This document shows positions 14,144-23,748 of a DNA stretch of 37,104 bases, piece by piece. The notes below the pieces were generated by a model. That model was not told the DNA's origin. It saw nothing but the letters and a program-made list of their open reading frames with translations, and ran no database searches. Source of the stretch: an uncultured Pelagibacteraceae bacterium (lineage in GTDB: Bacteria; Pseudomonadota; Alphaproteobacteria; Pelagibacterales; Pelagibacteraceae). Position 1 is the stretch's first letter; each line of letters opens with the position of its first letter. The stretch lies in assembly GCA_902605605.1 (NCBI GenBank), contig CACLDI010000009.1, forward strand, positions 1 to 37,104. The letters are read 5' to 3'. A program made the position numbers and the translations under genes.

Positions 14144-15436
14144 ATGATTAAAAGATACTCGCGTAAACAATTAACTGACATTTGGTCAGAGGAAAATAAA
14201 TATAAAATCTGGTTAGATGTTGAAATTGCTGCTGCAGAAGCCATGGAAAAACTTGGACAAATTCCAAAAGGAGTTTCATCTATTGTCAAAAAGAAAGCTA
14301 AAATTAATGTCTCAAGAATTCATAAAATAGAGTCTGAGGTTAAACACGATGTGATAGCCTTTTTGACTTCAGTTACTGAAAAAGCTGGAATAAAAGCTAG
14401 ATATCTTCACCAAGGTATGACTTCCTCTGATGTTTTGGATACAAGTTTCAATATTCAATTAGTCCAATCAGGAAAAATCATTTTAAACGATATCGATCAA
14501 ATTTTAAAAGTTTTAAAAAGACAGGCTAAAAAATATAAACTAACTCCATGTATGGGACGAAGTCATGGGATTCATGCAGAACCGATTACTTTTGGTTTAA
14601 AATTAGCTTCATTTTATGAGGAATTTAAAAGAAATAGAAATAGATTAGCATATGCAGTTGATGAAGTATCAACTTGTGCAATTTCAGGAGCAGTTGGAAC
14701 ATTTGCTAATATTAATCCTAATGTTGAAAAACATGTTGCAAAAAAATTAAGTTTAAAAGTTGAGCCAATCTCAACACAAGTTATACCAAGAGACAGACAT
14801 GCATTCTATTTTTCTGTTTTAGGAATTATTGCAGGCTCAATTGAAAGAGTTGCAATTGAAATTAGACACCTGCAGAGAACAGAAGTTTATGAGTTACAAG
14901 AATTTTTTTCAAAAAAACAAAAAGGTTCGTCTGCTATGCCTCATAAAAAAAATCCTATTTTAAGTGAAAATTTAACAGGACTTGCGAGGATGGTTAGAAG
15001 TACAGTTGTGCCTGCATTAGAAAATATTGCACTATGGCATGAGAGAGATATATCTCATTCAAGTGTTGAGAGAAACATTGGTCCAGATGCTAATATAACA
15101 ACAGACTTTGCATTAACTAGACTTACGAATATTTTAGATAATATGATTGTTTATCCAAAAAAAATGCTTGAAAATCTAAATATAACCAAAGGTTTAATTT
15201 TTTCACAAGAAGTTATGTTAGAACTAACAAAATCTGGTTTAAGCAGAGAAAAATCCTATAAAATGGTTCAGAGCTATGCAAAAAAGTGTTTTGTAGAAAA
15301 TCTAAATTTACATGATGTTCTTTTAGAGGATGAATTTATTACGACTAAAATTTCTCAAAAAAGACTGAAATCTATTTTCAGTTACTCAAAACATTTTAAA
15401 AATGTAAATTTGATATTTAGAAGAGTTTTTAAATAA
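14144..15436 (+). CDS. purB: Adenylosuccinate lyase
   Basis: Catalyses fumarate release from SAICAR and from adenylosuccinate in purine synthesis. At 430 residues it has the expected fumarase/aspartase-superfamily blocks: T-S-S-D-V-L-D-T near the N-terminal third, [10 protein letters not shown] with the catalytic histidine, and the signature loop [11 protein letters not shown]. The last A of its TAA stop is the first base of the purC ATG. It heads a purine gene run purB-C-S-Q-L, a common alphaproteobacterial order. Confidence 0.97.
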   Translation: MIKRYSRKQLTDIWSEENKYKIWLDVEIAAAEAMEKLGQIPKGVSSIVKKKAKINVSRIHKIESEVKHDVIAFLTSVTEKAGIKARYLHQGMTSSDVLDTSFNIQLVQSGKIILNDIDQILKVLKRQAKKYKLTPCMGRSHGIHAEPITFGLKLASFYEEFKRNRNRLAYAVDEVSTCAISGAVGTFANINPNVEKHVAKKLSLKVEPISTQVIPRDRHAFYFSVLGIIAGSIERVAIEIRHLQRTEVYELQEFFSKKQKGSSAMPHKKNPILSENLTGLARMVRSTVVPALENIALWHERDISHSSVERNIGPDANITTDFALTRLTNILDNMIVYPKKMLENLNITKGLIFSQEVMLELTKSGLSREKSYKMVQSYAKKCFVENLNLHDVLLEDEFITTKISQKRLKSIFSYSKHFKNVNLIFRRVFK

Positions 15437-16221
15437 TGAAAAAAGGGAAAAAATTATACGAAGGAAAAGCTAAAATAATTTATGCTACAACAGATAAAGA
15501 TTTAGTAATTCAATATTTTAAAGATGATGCGACGGCTTTTAATAATCAAAAAAAATCTACCATTGAAGGAAAAGGTGTTTTAAACAATAGAATTTCTGAA
15601 CATATACTTTCAAGCCTTTCACAAATAGGTATCAAAAATCACTTAGTTAAAAGATTAAACATGCGTGAGCAAGTTGTTAAACTTGTTGAGATAATTCCTA
15701 TTGAATTTATTGTAAGAAATGTTGCCACAGGATCTTTAACAAAACGTCTTGGAATTGAAGATGGAACTATTTTAAAAGAACCATTAATTGAATATTGCTT
15801 AAAAGATGACAAACTTGGAGATCCATTAATTGCTGAAGAACATATACTTGCTTTTGATTGGGCATCAAAAAAAGAAATAGATAAAGTAAAAAAAATGATT
15901 TTAAGAATTAATGACTTTATGATTGGTATGTTCAGAGGTGTTGGAATAAAACTTATAGACTTTAAATTAGAGTTTGGAAGACTGGATAGTAATGGAAAGA
16001 AAGATGTAATTTTAGCTGACGAAATAAGTCCTGATACTTGCAGATTGTGGGACAGTTTAACTGATAAAAAATTAGATAAAGATAGGTTTAGAAAAGATCT
16101 AGGAGATCTAATTCCAGCCTACACTGAAGTTGCTAAAAGACTTGGTATCCTTCATGAACAATCCAACTTAAGTGCGGTCAATGTAACAAAACTATCTTCC
16201 ATCAAAAGAAAGCGTAAATGA
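15436..16221 (+). CDS. purC: Phosphoribosylaminoimidazole-succinocarboxamide (SAICAR) synthase
   Basis: Joins CAIR and aspartate with ATP. 261 residues beginning with the family signature K-L-Y-E-G-K-A-K, followed by [20 protein letters not shown] and the [15 protein letters not shown] block. It has TAATG overlap with purB and ATGA overlap with purS. A short basic C-terminal tail (about 20 residues) extends beyond the catalytic core. Confidence 0.97.
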   Translation: MKKGKKLYEGKAKIIYATTDKDLVIQYFKDDATAFNNQKKSTIEGKGVLNNRISEHILSSLSQIGIKNHLVKRLNMREQVVKLVEIIPIEFIVRNVATGSLTKRLGIEDGTILKEPLIEYCLKDDKLGDPLIAEEHILAFDWASKKEIDKVKKMILRINDFMIGMFRGVGIKLIDFKLEFGRLDSNGKKDVILADEISPDTCRLWDSLTDKKLDKDRFRKDLGDLIPAYTEVAKRLGILHEQSNLSAVNVTKLSSIKRKRK

Positions 16222-16460
16222 AAATATCAGTAATTATAACGCTTAAAAAAGATGTATTAGATCCTCAGGGTAAAGTTATTCATCAAGCACTCGATGGTAT
16301 GGGATTTAATGATGTAAATGAAGTAAGGCAAGGTAAATATTTTGAAATTGATACTAAAGAAACTGATCCTCAGAAAGCAAAAAATAAAGTTGAAGAAATG
16401 TGCAAAAAACTTTTGGCTAATCTTGTGATAGAAAATTATAAAATTATTGATGCACAGTAA
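16218..16460 (+). CDS. purS: Phosphoribosylformylglycinamidine synthase, PurS subunit
   Basis: Small (80-residue) structural subunit that bridges PurQ and PurL in the FGAM synthase complex. The family pattern is clear: L-D-P-Q-G-K near the N-terminus, G-F[14 protein letters not shown], and C-x-K-L-L-A-N-x-V-I-E-x-Y at the end. Starts within the purC stop (ATGA); purQ follows after 3 nt. Confidence 0.96.
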   Translation: MKISVIITLKKDVLDPQGKVIHQALDGMGFNDVNEVRQGKYFEIDTKETDPQKAKNKVEEMCKKLLANLVIENYKIIDAQ

Positions 16461-16463
16461 TTA

Positions 16464-17147
16464 ATGAGATCAGCAGTAATTACATTTCCAGGTTCTAATT
16501 GTGACAGAGATATGGATGTTGCTTTGAAAAAATTTGGTTTTAAAAATAAAATGGTTTGGCATCAAGATGTTGAGCTACCCAAAAGTGACTTGGTAGTTTT
16601 GCCAGGTGGTTTTTCTTATGGTGATTATCTTAGATGTGGAAGTATGGCCTCCAAATCTAAGATTATGCAATCTGTAATTAATTTTGCTAATTCTGGTGGA
16701 TTGGTGATGGGTATTTGTAACGGTTTTCAAATTTTAGTTGAAACAGGATTAGTGCCTGGAGTTTTATTAAGAAACAAATATTTAGAATTTATTTGTAAAA
16801 ATGTTTTTGTTAAAATTAGTGATAAAGATAGTGCTTACTTTAAAAACATTAAAAATGACGTTTTGGAACTTCACATTGCTCATAATGAAGGTAACTATTT
16901 TTGTACAAATGATCAATTAAAAGAAATTGAAGACAATGCTCAGGTTGCAATCAACTATTGTAATAATGAGGGTAAAATTGAAAAATCATTCAACCCAAAT
17001 GGATCAATAAAAAATATTGCTGGAATTTTTAATAAAGAAAAAAATGTTCTAGGAATGATGCCACATCCTGAAAGAATGATCGACTCTTCTCTATCAGGTG
17101 AAGATGGATCACTTTTTTTTAAAAACCTAATCAATAATATAAAATGA
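16464..17147 (+). CDS. purQ: Phosphoribosylformylglycinamidine synthase, glutaminase subunit PurQ
   Basis: Class I glutamine amidotransferase that feeds ammonia to PurL. 227 residues with F-P-G-S-N-C-D at the N-terminus, [13 protein letters not shown], the nucleophilic cysteine in G-I-C-N-G-F-Q, and the catalytic H-P-E in M-M-P-H-P-E-R near the C-terminus. It has ATGA overlap with purL. The separate PurS/PurQ/PurL form is used here rather than the fused long PurL of gammaproteobacteria. Confidence 0.97.
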   Translation: MRSAVITFPGSNCDRDMDVALKKFGFKNKMVWHQDVELPKSDLVVLPGGFSYGDYLRCGSMASKSKIMQSVINFANSGGLVMGICNGFQILVETGLVPGVLLRNKYLEFICKNVFVKISDKDSAYFKNIKNDVLELHIAHNEGNYFCTNDQLKEIEDNAQVAINYCNNEGKIEKSFNPNGSIKNIAGIFNKEKNVLGMMPHPERMIDSSLSGEDGSLFFKNLINNIK

Positions 17148-19336
17148 TTGTAAATGAAAAAATAGCCATTGATCATGGATTAAAAAAAGATGAGTATAAA
17201 AAAATCTGTGAACTCTTAAAAAGAACCCCTAACATGACAGAATTAGGAATTTTTTCAGCAATGTGGAATGAGCACTGCTCCTACAAATCTTCAAGACTAC
17301 ATTTAAAAAAATTACCCACTAAAGGAAAACAAGTTATTCAAGGACCTGGTGAAAATGCTGGTGTGATAGATATTGGTGACAATGATGCAATTGTCTTTAA
17401 AATTGAAAGTCATAACCACCCTTCATTTATAGAACCTTATCAAGGTGCTGCTACAGGAGTTGGTGGGATAATGAGGGATGTATTCACAATGGGTGCTAGA
17501 CCGATAGCTAATTTAAATTCAATACACTTTGGTTCATCACAGCATAAAAAAACAAAAAATCTATTAAGAGGTGTTGTGCATGGAATAGGAGGTTATGGAA
17601 ACTGTATGGGAGTACCTACGATTGCAGGACAAACAAGTTTTGATAGCTCTTATAATGGAAATATTTTAGTGAACGCAATGACGTTAGGATTAGTTAAAAA
17701 AGATAAGATTTTTTACTCAAAAGCTGCTGGTTTAAATAAACCTGTAATATATGTCGGATCTAAAACGGGTCGCGATGGTATTCACGGAGCGAGTATGGCC
17801 TCTGCTAGTTTTGATGACAAAATTGAGGAAAAAAAACCAACCGTACAAGTCGGTGATCCTTTTACAGAAAAACTTTTACTTGAAGCATGTTTAGAGTTAA
17901 TGGAAGGAGACTCAATCATTGCTATTCAAGATATGGGGGCAGCAGGTTTAACTTCTTCAAGTATTGAAATGGCTTCAAAGGGAAATCTTGGAATAGAAAT
18001 TAATTTAAATAAAGTGCCATGTAGGGAAACAAAAATGACCCCTTATGAAATCATGCTTTCTGAAAGTCAGGAAAGAATGCTGATTGTTCTAGAAAATGGA
18101 AAAGAAGAGCAGGCTAAAAAAATATTTGATAAGTGGAATTTAGATTTTGCTGTAATTGGAAAAACAACTAAATCTAAGAAAATCGAACTTTTTTTTGATA
18201 GTGAAAAAGTTGCTGATATTCCAGTTAATACTCTTGTTGAAAATTCACCGATGTATGATCGTAAATGGAAAAAAGCAAAGCTTCCAAAGAAAAACAAAAT
18301 TAATAAAGATGATATTAATAATTTGAAAATAATTCAGGTTCTAAAAAAAATTTTAGCTAATCCAAATATTTGTAGTAAAGAATGGATCTGGCAGCAGTAT
18401 GATCACACAGTAATGGGTGATACTATTCAAAAACCTGGGGGAGACTCTGGTGTGGTCAGAGTTCATGGCTCCAACAAAGCAGTTGCAGCATCAGTAGACT
18501 CTTCAGCTGTTTATTGTTGGGCTCACCCTCTTACAGGAGGAAAACAGGTTGTATGTGAAAGTTTTAGAAATTTAGTATCTGTTGGAGCGAAACCAATCGC
18601 TATTACAAATTGCTTAAATTTTGGTAGCCCAGAAAATGAAGAGAATATGGGAGAGTTTGTTGAATGTGTTCAGGGTATCGGGGAAGCAAGCTCTTATTTA
18701 AAATTTCCTGTCGTGTCTGGAAATGTTTCTTTCTATAATCAAACAAAAGATCAGGGAATCAAACCCACTCCATCTATAGGTGGCGTAGGACTAATAAATG
18801 ATTACACTAAAATGATTACTATGGATTTTAAAGAAGTCGATAATGTTGTTTTAGTTATTGGTAAAACAGAAGGTCATATTGATCAAAGTTTATTTGCAAG
18901 AGTTATATTAGATGAAAAAAATGGGCCTCCGCCAGAAATAAATTTATTTAATGAAAAAAATAACGGAGAAACTGTTTTAAAATTAATCGATAGTAATTTT
19001 ATTAAAAGTGCCCATGATATTTCTTTAGGTGGAATAATTACTGCTGTCTCAAAAATGTGTATTAAGGGTAATAAGGGTATTAATCTAAAAAAACCAAAAT
19101 ACTTAATCAGCGAAATAGAATATTTCTTTGCAGAAGATCAAGGAAGATACATTGTTGAAATTAGTAAAAAAGATCAAAAAAAAGTCATAGATATTTTAAA
19201 TAAAAATGCAGTTCATTATGATGACCTTGGAACAATTAATGAAAATATGCTATTTTTGAATGAAAAGACAAAAGTTACAATTGACGAATTAAAAGGGTTT
19301 AATACAAAGTGGTTGAAGGAATATATGAGAAACTAA
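17144..19336 (+). CDS. purL: Phosphoribosylformylglycinamidine synthase, large subunit PurL
   Basis: ATP-dependent amination of FGAR to FGAM in purine synthesis. 730 residues, the length of the short PurL type that works with PurS and PurQ. Clear blocks are [24 protein letters not shown], the A-A-T-G-V-G-G-I-x-R-D loop and [11 protein letters not shown], with duplicated AIR-synthase-like halves. The final TAA overlaps the bolA start (TAATG). Confidence 0.97.
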   Translation: MIVNEKIAIDHGLKKDEYKKICELLKRTPNMTELGIFSAMWNEHCSYKSSRLHLKKLPTKGKQVIQGPGENAGVIDIGDNDAIVFKIESHNHPSFIEPYQGAATGVGGIMRDVFTMGARPIANLNSIHFGSSQHKKTKNLLRGVVHGIGGYGNCMGVPTIAGQTSFDSSYNGNILVNAMTLGLVKKDKIFYSKAAGLNKPVIYVGSKTGRDGIHGASMASASFDDKIEEKKPTVQVGDPFTEKLLLEACLELMEGDSIIAIQDMGAAGLTSSSIEMASKGNLGIEINLNKVPCRETKMTPYEIMLSESQERMLIVLENGKEEQAKKIFDKWNLDFAVIGKTTKSKKIELFFDSEKVADIPVNTLVENSPMYDRKWKKAKLPKKNKINKDDINNLKIIQVLKKILANPNICSKEWIWQQYDHTVMGDTIQKPGGDSGVVRVHGSNKAVAASVDSSAVYCWAHPLTGGKQVVCESFRNLVSVGAKPIAITNCLNFGSPENEENMGEFVECVQGIGEASSYLKFPVVSGNVSFYNQTKDQGIKPTPSIGGVGLINDYTKMITMDFKEVDNVVLVIGKTEGHIDQSLFARVILDEKNGPPPEINLFNEKNNGETVLKLIDSNFIKSAHDISLGGIITAVSKMCIKGNKGINLKKPKYLISEIEYFFAEDQGRYIVEISKKDQKKVIDILNKNAVHYDDLGTINENMLFLNEKTKVTIDELKGFNTKWLKEYMRN

Positions 19337-19566
19337 TGGCAATGAATTTAAATGAAATTGAAAGTTTAATTAAAGAGGCAATGCCTGATGCTATTGTTGA
19401 AATACAAGACTTGGCTGGTGATGGAAATCATTATTCTGCAACTATAACTTCATCTGAATTTTCAGGAAAAAGTAAAATTGAACAACATAAAATGGTATAC
19501 AACTCATTAAAAGGTAGAATGGGTAACGAATTACATGCTTTAGCAATCAAAACAAAGGAAAATTAA
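19336..19566 (+). CDS. bolA: BolA family protein
   Basis: 76 residues from the ATG at 19336, which overlaps the purL stop. The reading frame continues upstream as GTG 19309, but that extension would lie wholly inside purL and is not needed. The sequence fits the BolA fold: G-D-G-N-H-Y-S-A-T-I, a conserved histidine in H-K-M-V-Y, then L-K-G-R-M-G-x-E-L-H-A-L-A-I. BolA proteins pair with monothiol glutaredoxins to bind a [2Fe-2S] cluster; the glutaredoxin partner is the next gene. Confidence 0.93.
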   Translation: MAMNLNEIESLIKEAMPDAIVEIQDLAGDGNHYSATITSSEFSGKSKIEQHKMVYNSLKGRMGNELHALAIKTKEN

Positions 19567-19567
19567 A

Positions 19568-19906
19568 ATGGACCAAGAAACAAATGATTTTATTAAAAAT
19601 GAAATTGAGAATAACGAAGTTTGTTTATTCATGAAAGGAACACCCGATGTACCGCAGTGTGGATTCTCACTGGCTACCTCTAATATTTTAAAAGTACTAG
19701 AAGTAAACTTCAAAGGTATAAACGTTTTAGCAGATCACAAACTTAGAGAAGGAATTAAAGTTTATAGTGATTGGCCTACAATCCCTCAACTATATGTTAA
19801 AAATGAATTTGTTGGTGGCTGTGATATAGTAAAAGAAATGTTTGAAAGTGGTGAACTTGCTAAACTGCTTGAAGATAAAAATATAAATTTTAAAGCTAAA
19901 AACTAA
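19568..19906 (+). CDS. grxD: Monothiol glutaredoxin (CGFS type)
   Basis: 112 residues with the monothiol active site P-Q-C-G-F-S (C31), K-G-T-P near 24-27, W-P-T-I-P-Q-L-Y and F-V-G-G-C-D-I glutathione-binding segments. Carries or transfers [2Fe-2S] clusters, most likely with the BolA protein encoded immediately upstream. Its stop codon ends at the base adjacent to the convergent rpsD stop, leaving no intergenic DNA. Confidence 0.96.
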   Translation: MDQETNDFIKNEIENNEVCLFMKGTPDVPQCGFSLATSNILKVLEVNFKGINVLADHKLREGIKVYSDWPTIPQLYVKNEFVGGCDIVKEMFESGELAKLLEDKNINFKAKN

Positions 19907-20524
19907 CTATCTAGAATAGTATTCAATAACTAGATTGGGTTCCATAACAATTGGATAAGGAACTTCATCAAATTTTGGGGTTCTTACAAACTTAAGTTTT
20001 TTATTTTTTTCATCCATTTGAATATACTCTGGAGTTTCTCTTTCCTTACTTGCTAGAGCAATATCAATAATAGCCAGTTGTTTAGACTTGTCTCTTATCT
20101 CAATTGAGTCTTCTTCTCTCACTAAGTAACTTCCAATATTCACTTTTTTGCCATTTACTTTAACATGTCCATGATTAATTAGTTGTCTAGATGAAAATAT
20201 TGTTGTTGCAAATTTTGCTCTGTAAATGACTGCATCTAATCTTCTTTCGAGCAAACCTATTAAATTTTCACCTGTATCACCTTTAAGCATTACTGCTTTT
20301 TTGTAAATATTTCTAAATTGTCTTTCATTTATATTACCGTAGTAAGCTTTTAGTTTCTGTTTAGCTTGTAACTGAATTCCATAGTCCGAAGGTTTAGATG
20401 ATCTAGTTTGGCCATGTTGTCCAGGTCCGTAAGCTCTAGTATTAAATGGACTTTTTGGTCTACCCCAAAGGTTAACCTTTAATCTTCTGTCTACTTTATG
20501 TTTAGAGTTTAATCTTTTAGTCAT
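19907..20524 (-). CDS. rpsD: 30S ribosomal protein S4
   Basis: Primary 16S rRNA-binding protein of the small subunit. 205 residues, normal for bacterial S4. The N-terminus is slightly trimmed ([14 protein letters not shown]), then Y-G-P-G-Q-H-G and an S4 RNA-binding domain with [11 protein letters not shown] and L-I-N-H-G-H-V-x-V-N-G-K-K-V-N-I. It stands outside the usual alpha operon, as is common in alphaproteobacteria, with its own promoter upstream, and is last in a long minus-strand gene series. Confidence 0.97.
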   Translation of the reverse strand: MTKRLNSKHKVDRRLKVNLWGRPKSPFNTRAYGPGQHGQTRSSKPSDYGIQLQAKQKLKAYYGNINERQFRNIYKKAVMLKGDTGENLIGLLERRLDAVIYRAKFATTIFSSRQLINHGHVKVNGKKVNIGSYLVREEDSIEIRDKSKQLAIIDIALASKERETPEYIQMDEKNKKLKFVRTPKFDEVPYPIVMEPNLVIEYYSR

Positions 20525-20536
20525 TTAATAGAGGGG

Positions 20537-20564
20537 GTTATAAACCTACTCATTGTTTTGTCAA
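20537..20564 (-). promoter_or_regulatory. Predicted sigma-70 promoter of rpsD
   Basis: On the minus strand a perfect TTGACA (20559-20564) lies 16 nt before TATAAC (20537-20542), entirely within the 40-bp gap between trmJ and rpsD. The -35 element begins at the base after the trmJ stop. A purine-rich run GGGGG lies just downstream. Confidence 0.6.
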
Positions 20565-21278
20565 TCAACGTTTTTTTCCTAAACTAGCAAATACACTTGA
20601 TAAAATACGTGTTTCCTTTGAGGATAATTCCATCCTATAAAAAATATTTCTCAAGTTCTCAAGCATTATAGGTTTCTTTTCTTTGGGTTTGAAAAAGCCT
20701 ATATCTTCTAAATTTTTAATACATAGGTTAAACATTGATAATGTGTCTTTTTTTGAGGCTGACTTTACTTTTTTAGATTTTTTATAACTAGAAACTTTTG
20801 AATTAATAATACTATGCACAATTTGAGCAATTATAATTAAACTGTGAGACAAATTCAGAGATTTAAAATCTGGGTTAGTTGGGATCTGAAGAGTATAATT
20901 TGCATAACTTATTTCATTATTTGAAAGTCCTGAAGCTTCAGATCCGAATAAGAAAGCTACTTTTTTTTTGTAATCAATCTTATTTAAATCTTCTAATTGG
21001 ATGTGTTTGATGTTTTTATTTCTAAATCTCGCTGAAGTGGCAATTACTACATCGATTTTTTTTAAAGCAGTTTCAAGATTATCAAAATTTTTACTTTTAC
21101 CAATAATATTTTTTGCACCTACAGATGTAGCTATAATTTTATCATTTGGATAAATGGGTTTAGGATCTACAACGATCATTTTTTGAAAATTAAAATTTTT
21201 CATCGCTCGCGCACATGCACCAATATTTTCTGAGAGCTGAGGCTTATGTAAAATAAATGAAATATTATTTTTTGACAT
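20565..21278 (-). CDS. trmJ: tRNA (cytidine/uridine-2'-O-)-methyltransferase TrmJ-like (SpoU family)
   Basis: SPOUT-class SAM-dependent 2'-O-methyltransferase, probably for position 32 of tRNA. 237 residues with motif 1 N-I-G-x-x-A-R (18-24), motif 2 F-G-S-E-A-S-G-L (111-118) and motif 3 P-x-N-P-D-F-K-S-L-N-L-S-H-S (133-146), plus the C-terminal helical extension typical of TrmJ. It begins 2 nt after the DUF1989 gene. Another RNA target within the SpoU family cannot be excluded. Confidence 0.87.
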   Translation of the reverse strand: MSKNNISFILHKPQLSENIGACARAMKNFNFQKMIVVDPKPIYPNDKIIATSVGAKNIIGKSKNFDNLETALKKIDVVIATSARFRNKNIKHIQLEDLNKIDYKKKVAFLFGSEASGLSNNEISYANYTLQIPTNPDFKSLNLSHSLIIIAQIVHSIINSKVSSYKKSKKVKSASKKDTLSMFNLCIKNLEDIGFFKPKEKKPIMLENLRNIFYRMELSSKETRILSSVFASLGKKR

Positions 21279-21280
21279 GA

Positions 21281-22144
21281 TTAATCTATGCCATGGCTTC
21301 TATCATAATTTGAAATTTCAGATGTATCTAAATCTTTTAAATACTTTTCATCTGATTTCCAGATACTTACTTTTAATGGGTAGCATTTTGCTACATCAGA
21401 AGAGTGCTCAGATCCACAATCTCCACCAGGACAAGATGATAAAGCTCCTAATAAATCTGTTTCTGCAAAAAATTCTAAATAATCACCTGGTCTAACAGGA
21501 CTTGCCTTCATAAAATATTGTTTAGTATCATTGGTAAATCCTGTTAACATAAAAACGTTTAAAACATCATGAACTATTTTTTCAGCTTCATTAATTTTAA
21601 AATTTTTTTCTTTAACCAGAGCTCTAGTTAAATTTGAATGACAGCAATAATGATAGTCATTACCCGATAGAAGTTTGGAGGTGTAAGGATCGCACCTAGT
21701 CCCAATTACATCATGTACTGACCCACCATCCTCATCATAATCATACCAATCTAACGTATCCCATGTAATGGTTGCTAAAGATCTTAGATATGGAAAACTA
21801 CTAAACATTTTATCCCCTACTGAAAGATGTGTTCCATAAAGAGCTCGTGTTTTTCCAGAATAAAATTTTTCATTTAAGTTAGTCAAATTAAAAAGATTTA
21901 AGTCCCCTACTTGAGGCCCCTCAACACTTTCAATTCTAAAGAACTCACCTTTTTTAACTTGAAATGTTTTAGCGTCTCTTGGGGGAATTATAATTTCATT
22001 TTTTTTATTCAAATTTTTTCGAGCTAAGTGTAAAATGTTTAAGTTTTTTTCTTCAATATTATCATTGGGATAGCAAACCACTGGTTTTGCTCCAATTCTT
22101 TCACTGATATCTAGCGGTTTTTTTGAAAACTTTTTAATCTTCAT
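21281..22144 (-). CDS. DUF1989 (urea-carboxylase-associated / CgdAB-related) protein
   Basis: 287 residues. From about residue 45 it follows the DUF1989 pattern: I-P-P-R-D-A-K-T-F-x-V-K-K-G, G-P-Q-V-G-D-L-N-L-F, a G-T-R-C-D-P-Y block, H-S-N-L-T-R-A-L, and a C-P-G-G-D-C motif at 238-243. Some DUF1989 proteins (CgdA/CgdB) form the carboxyguanidine deiminase that works with urea/guanidine carboxylase, but those occur as a pair beside the carboxylase. Here a single gene lies 2 nt after cimA and 2 nt before trmJ, with no carboxylase in the window. The function is therefore unknown; a deiminase or hydrolase on a small nitrogen compound is a guess. Confidence 0.8.
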   Translation of the reverse strand: MKIKKFSKKPLDISERIGAKPVVCYPNDNIEEKNLNILHLARKNLNKKNEIIIPPRDAKTFQVKKGEFFRIESVEGPQVGDLNLFNLTNLNEKFYSGKTRALYGTHLSVGDKMFSSFPYLRSLATITWDTLDWYDYDEDGGSVHDVIGTRCDPYTSKLLSGNDYHYCCHSNLTRALVKEKNFKINEAEKIVHDVLNVFMLTGFTNDTKQYFMKASPVRPGDYLEFFAETDLLGALSSCPGGDCGSEHSSDVAKCYPLKVSIWKSDEKYLKDLDTSEISNYDRSHGID

Positions 22145-22146
22145 GC

Positions 22147-23748
22147 CTAAAGGCTAGCAGGAGCGTTATCTTTATAAAGTTTGTAATCCAAACTATCGAT
22201 GAGTGCTTTAAAAGATGCGTCAATGATATTTGGTGAAACTCCTATAGTGAACCAATTTAACCCCTTGGAGTCTGTGCTTTCAATACTAACTCTAGTTACC
22301 GCCTCTGTTCCTGTATTTAAAATTCTTACTTTATAATCGACCAATCTTAAATCTTTTAGGTATTCGGAATATTTATCAAGTTTATTTACGTTTTTTCTAA
22401 TTGCGTTATCTAAAGCATTAACAGGACCATTTCCTTCTCCTTCACATAATATCTTTTGACCATCTACTTCTAATTTAGCTTTTGCATGAGAAATAATTTT
22501 TCCAGATTTATCTTTTTTAACAGAAACATCATATTCATTAATTGAAATATATCTTGGTATGTCGCCCATTAATCTTCTTGCCAATAATTCAAAAGAGGCA
22601 TCTGCACCATCATAGCTATATCCTATAAATTCTCTATCTTTTACCTCCTCAAGAAGTTTTTTTATTTTGGGATCATTTTTCTCTACTTTAATACCTATAG
22701 AATTCAATCTAGACATAATATTAGACTGCCCCGATTGATCTGATACAACTATATTCCTTGAGTTTCCCACTTCTTCAGGATTAATGTGTTCGTAAGTTTT
22801 TGGATCTTTTTGAACAGCAGAAACATGCATACCTCCTTTATGAGAAAAGGCAGATGCACCAACATAAGGTAAATGTTTATTAGGTTTTCGATTAAGTAAT
22901 TCATCTAACAACCTTGAGCATTGTGTTAAATTTTTTAAGTTTTGACGTTTAATGTTAAGTTGATAATTTTCATAAAAATCTTTTTTTAAAAAAAAAGTTG
23001 GGATGAGAGATGTTAAGTTTGCATTACCACATCTTTCCCCTAGTCCATTTATAGTTCCTTGAACTTGTCTCACACCAGCTTGAACTGCAGTTAAACTGTT
23101 TGCAACTGCATTTTCTGTATCATTATGAGCATGAATTCCTAAATTTTTTCCTGGTATATGTTTTACAACTTCCAAAATAATTTTTTCAACTTCATGAGGA
23201 AGTGTTCCTCCATTTGTATCACACAAAACAATCCATCTTGCTCCATTGTCATAAGCAGATTTTAAGCAAGCAAGTGCATAATCAGCATTTGCTTTATATC
23301 CATCAAAAAAGTGTTCAGCATCAAACATAAATTCTTTGCCTGATTTAACGATATGTTTTGCGCTATCACTGATATTGGTAAGGTTTTCCTCATTTGAAAT
23401 ACCAAGGGCCACCTCAACTTGGAAATCCCAAGATTTTCCAAACAAACAAATTGATGAACTTTTCGAATTAATTAAAGATGATAACATTGGATCATTTTCA
23501 GCACTATGCTCTAATTTTTTAGTCATACCAAATGCAGTTAAATTAGCTGATTTAAAATTGTGATCTTTATTAAAAAATTCTGTATCTGTTGGGTTTGCAC
23601 CAGGCCAACCTCCTTCAATGTAATCAACACCAAGCTCATCTAAAGCGGCAGAAATTTTCTCTTTATCATCAATTGAAAAATCAACACCTTGAGTTTGTGC
23701 ACCATCACGAAGAGTGGTATCAAATATATATAGCTGATCTTTACTCAT
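22147..23748 (-). CDS. cimA: (R)-citramalate synthase
   Basis: Condenses pyruvate and acetyl-CoA to citramalate, giving a threonine-independent route to 2-oxobutyrate and isoleucine. 533 residues. The HMGL-like barrel has T-T-L-R-D-G-A-Q (11-18), a G-I-H-A-H-N-D metal-binding block and N-G-L-G-E-R-C-G-N. A central H-K-G-G-M-H-V-S-A linker and a C-terminal LeuA-type regulatory domain follow. The length and F-D-T-T-L-R-D-G-A-Q-x-x-G-V-x-F-S opening favour CimA over 2-isopropylmalate synthase. The start overlaps the cysS stop (4 nt), so translation is coupled. Confidence 0.92.
   Translation of the reverse strand: MSKDQLYIFDTTLRDGAQTQGVDFSIDDKEKISAALDELGVDYIEGGWPGANPTDTEFFNKDHNFKSANLTAFGMTKKLEHSAENDPMLSSLINSKSSSICLFGKSWDFQVEVALGISNEENLTNISDSAKHIVKSGKEFMFDAEHFFDGYKANADYALACLKSAYDNGARWIVLCDTNGGTLPHEVEKIILEVVKHIPGKNLGIHAHNDTENAVANSLTAVQAGVRQVQGTINGLGERCGNANLTSLIPTFFLKKDFYENYQLNIKRQNLKNLTQCSRLLDELLNRKPNKHLPYVGASAFSHKGGMHVSAVQKDPKTYEHINPEEVGNSRNIVVSDQSGQSNIMSRLNSIGIKVEKNDPKIKKLLEEVKDREFIGYSYDGADASFELLARRLMGDIPRYISINEYDVSVKKDKSGKIISHAKAKLEVDGQKILCEGEGNGPVNALDNAIRKNVNKLDKYSEYLKDLRLVDYKVRILNTGTEAVTRVSIESTDSKGLNWFTIGVSPNIIDASFKALIDSLDYKLYKDNAPASL

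Noticed and set aside
19309-19335. Longer BolA starting at GTG 19309
   Set aside because: The extra nine codons lie entirely within purL and have no counterpart in the BolA fold; the TAATG overlap at 19336 is a standard coupled start.
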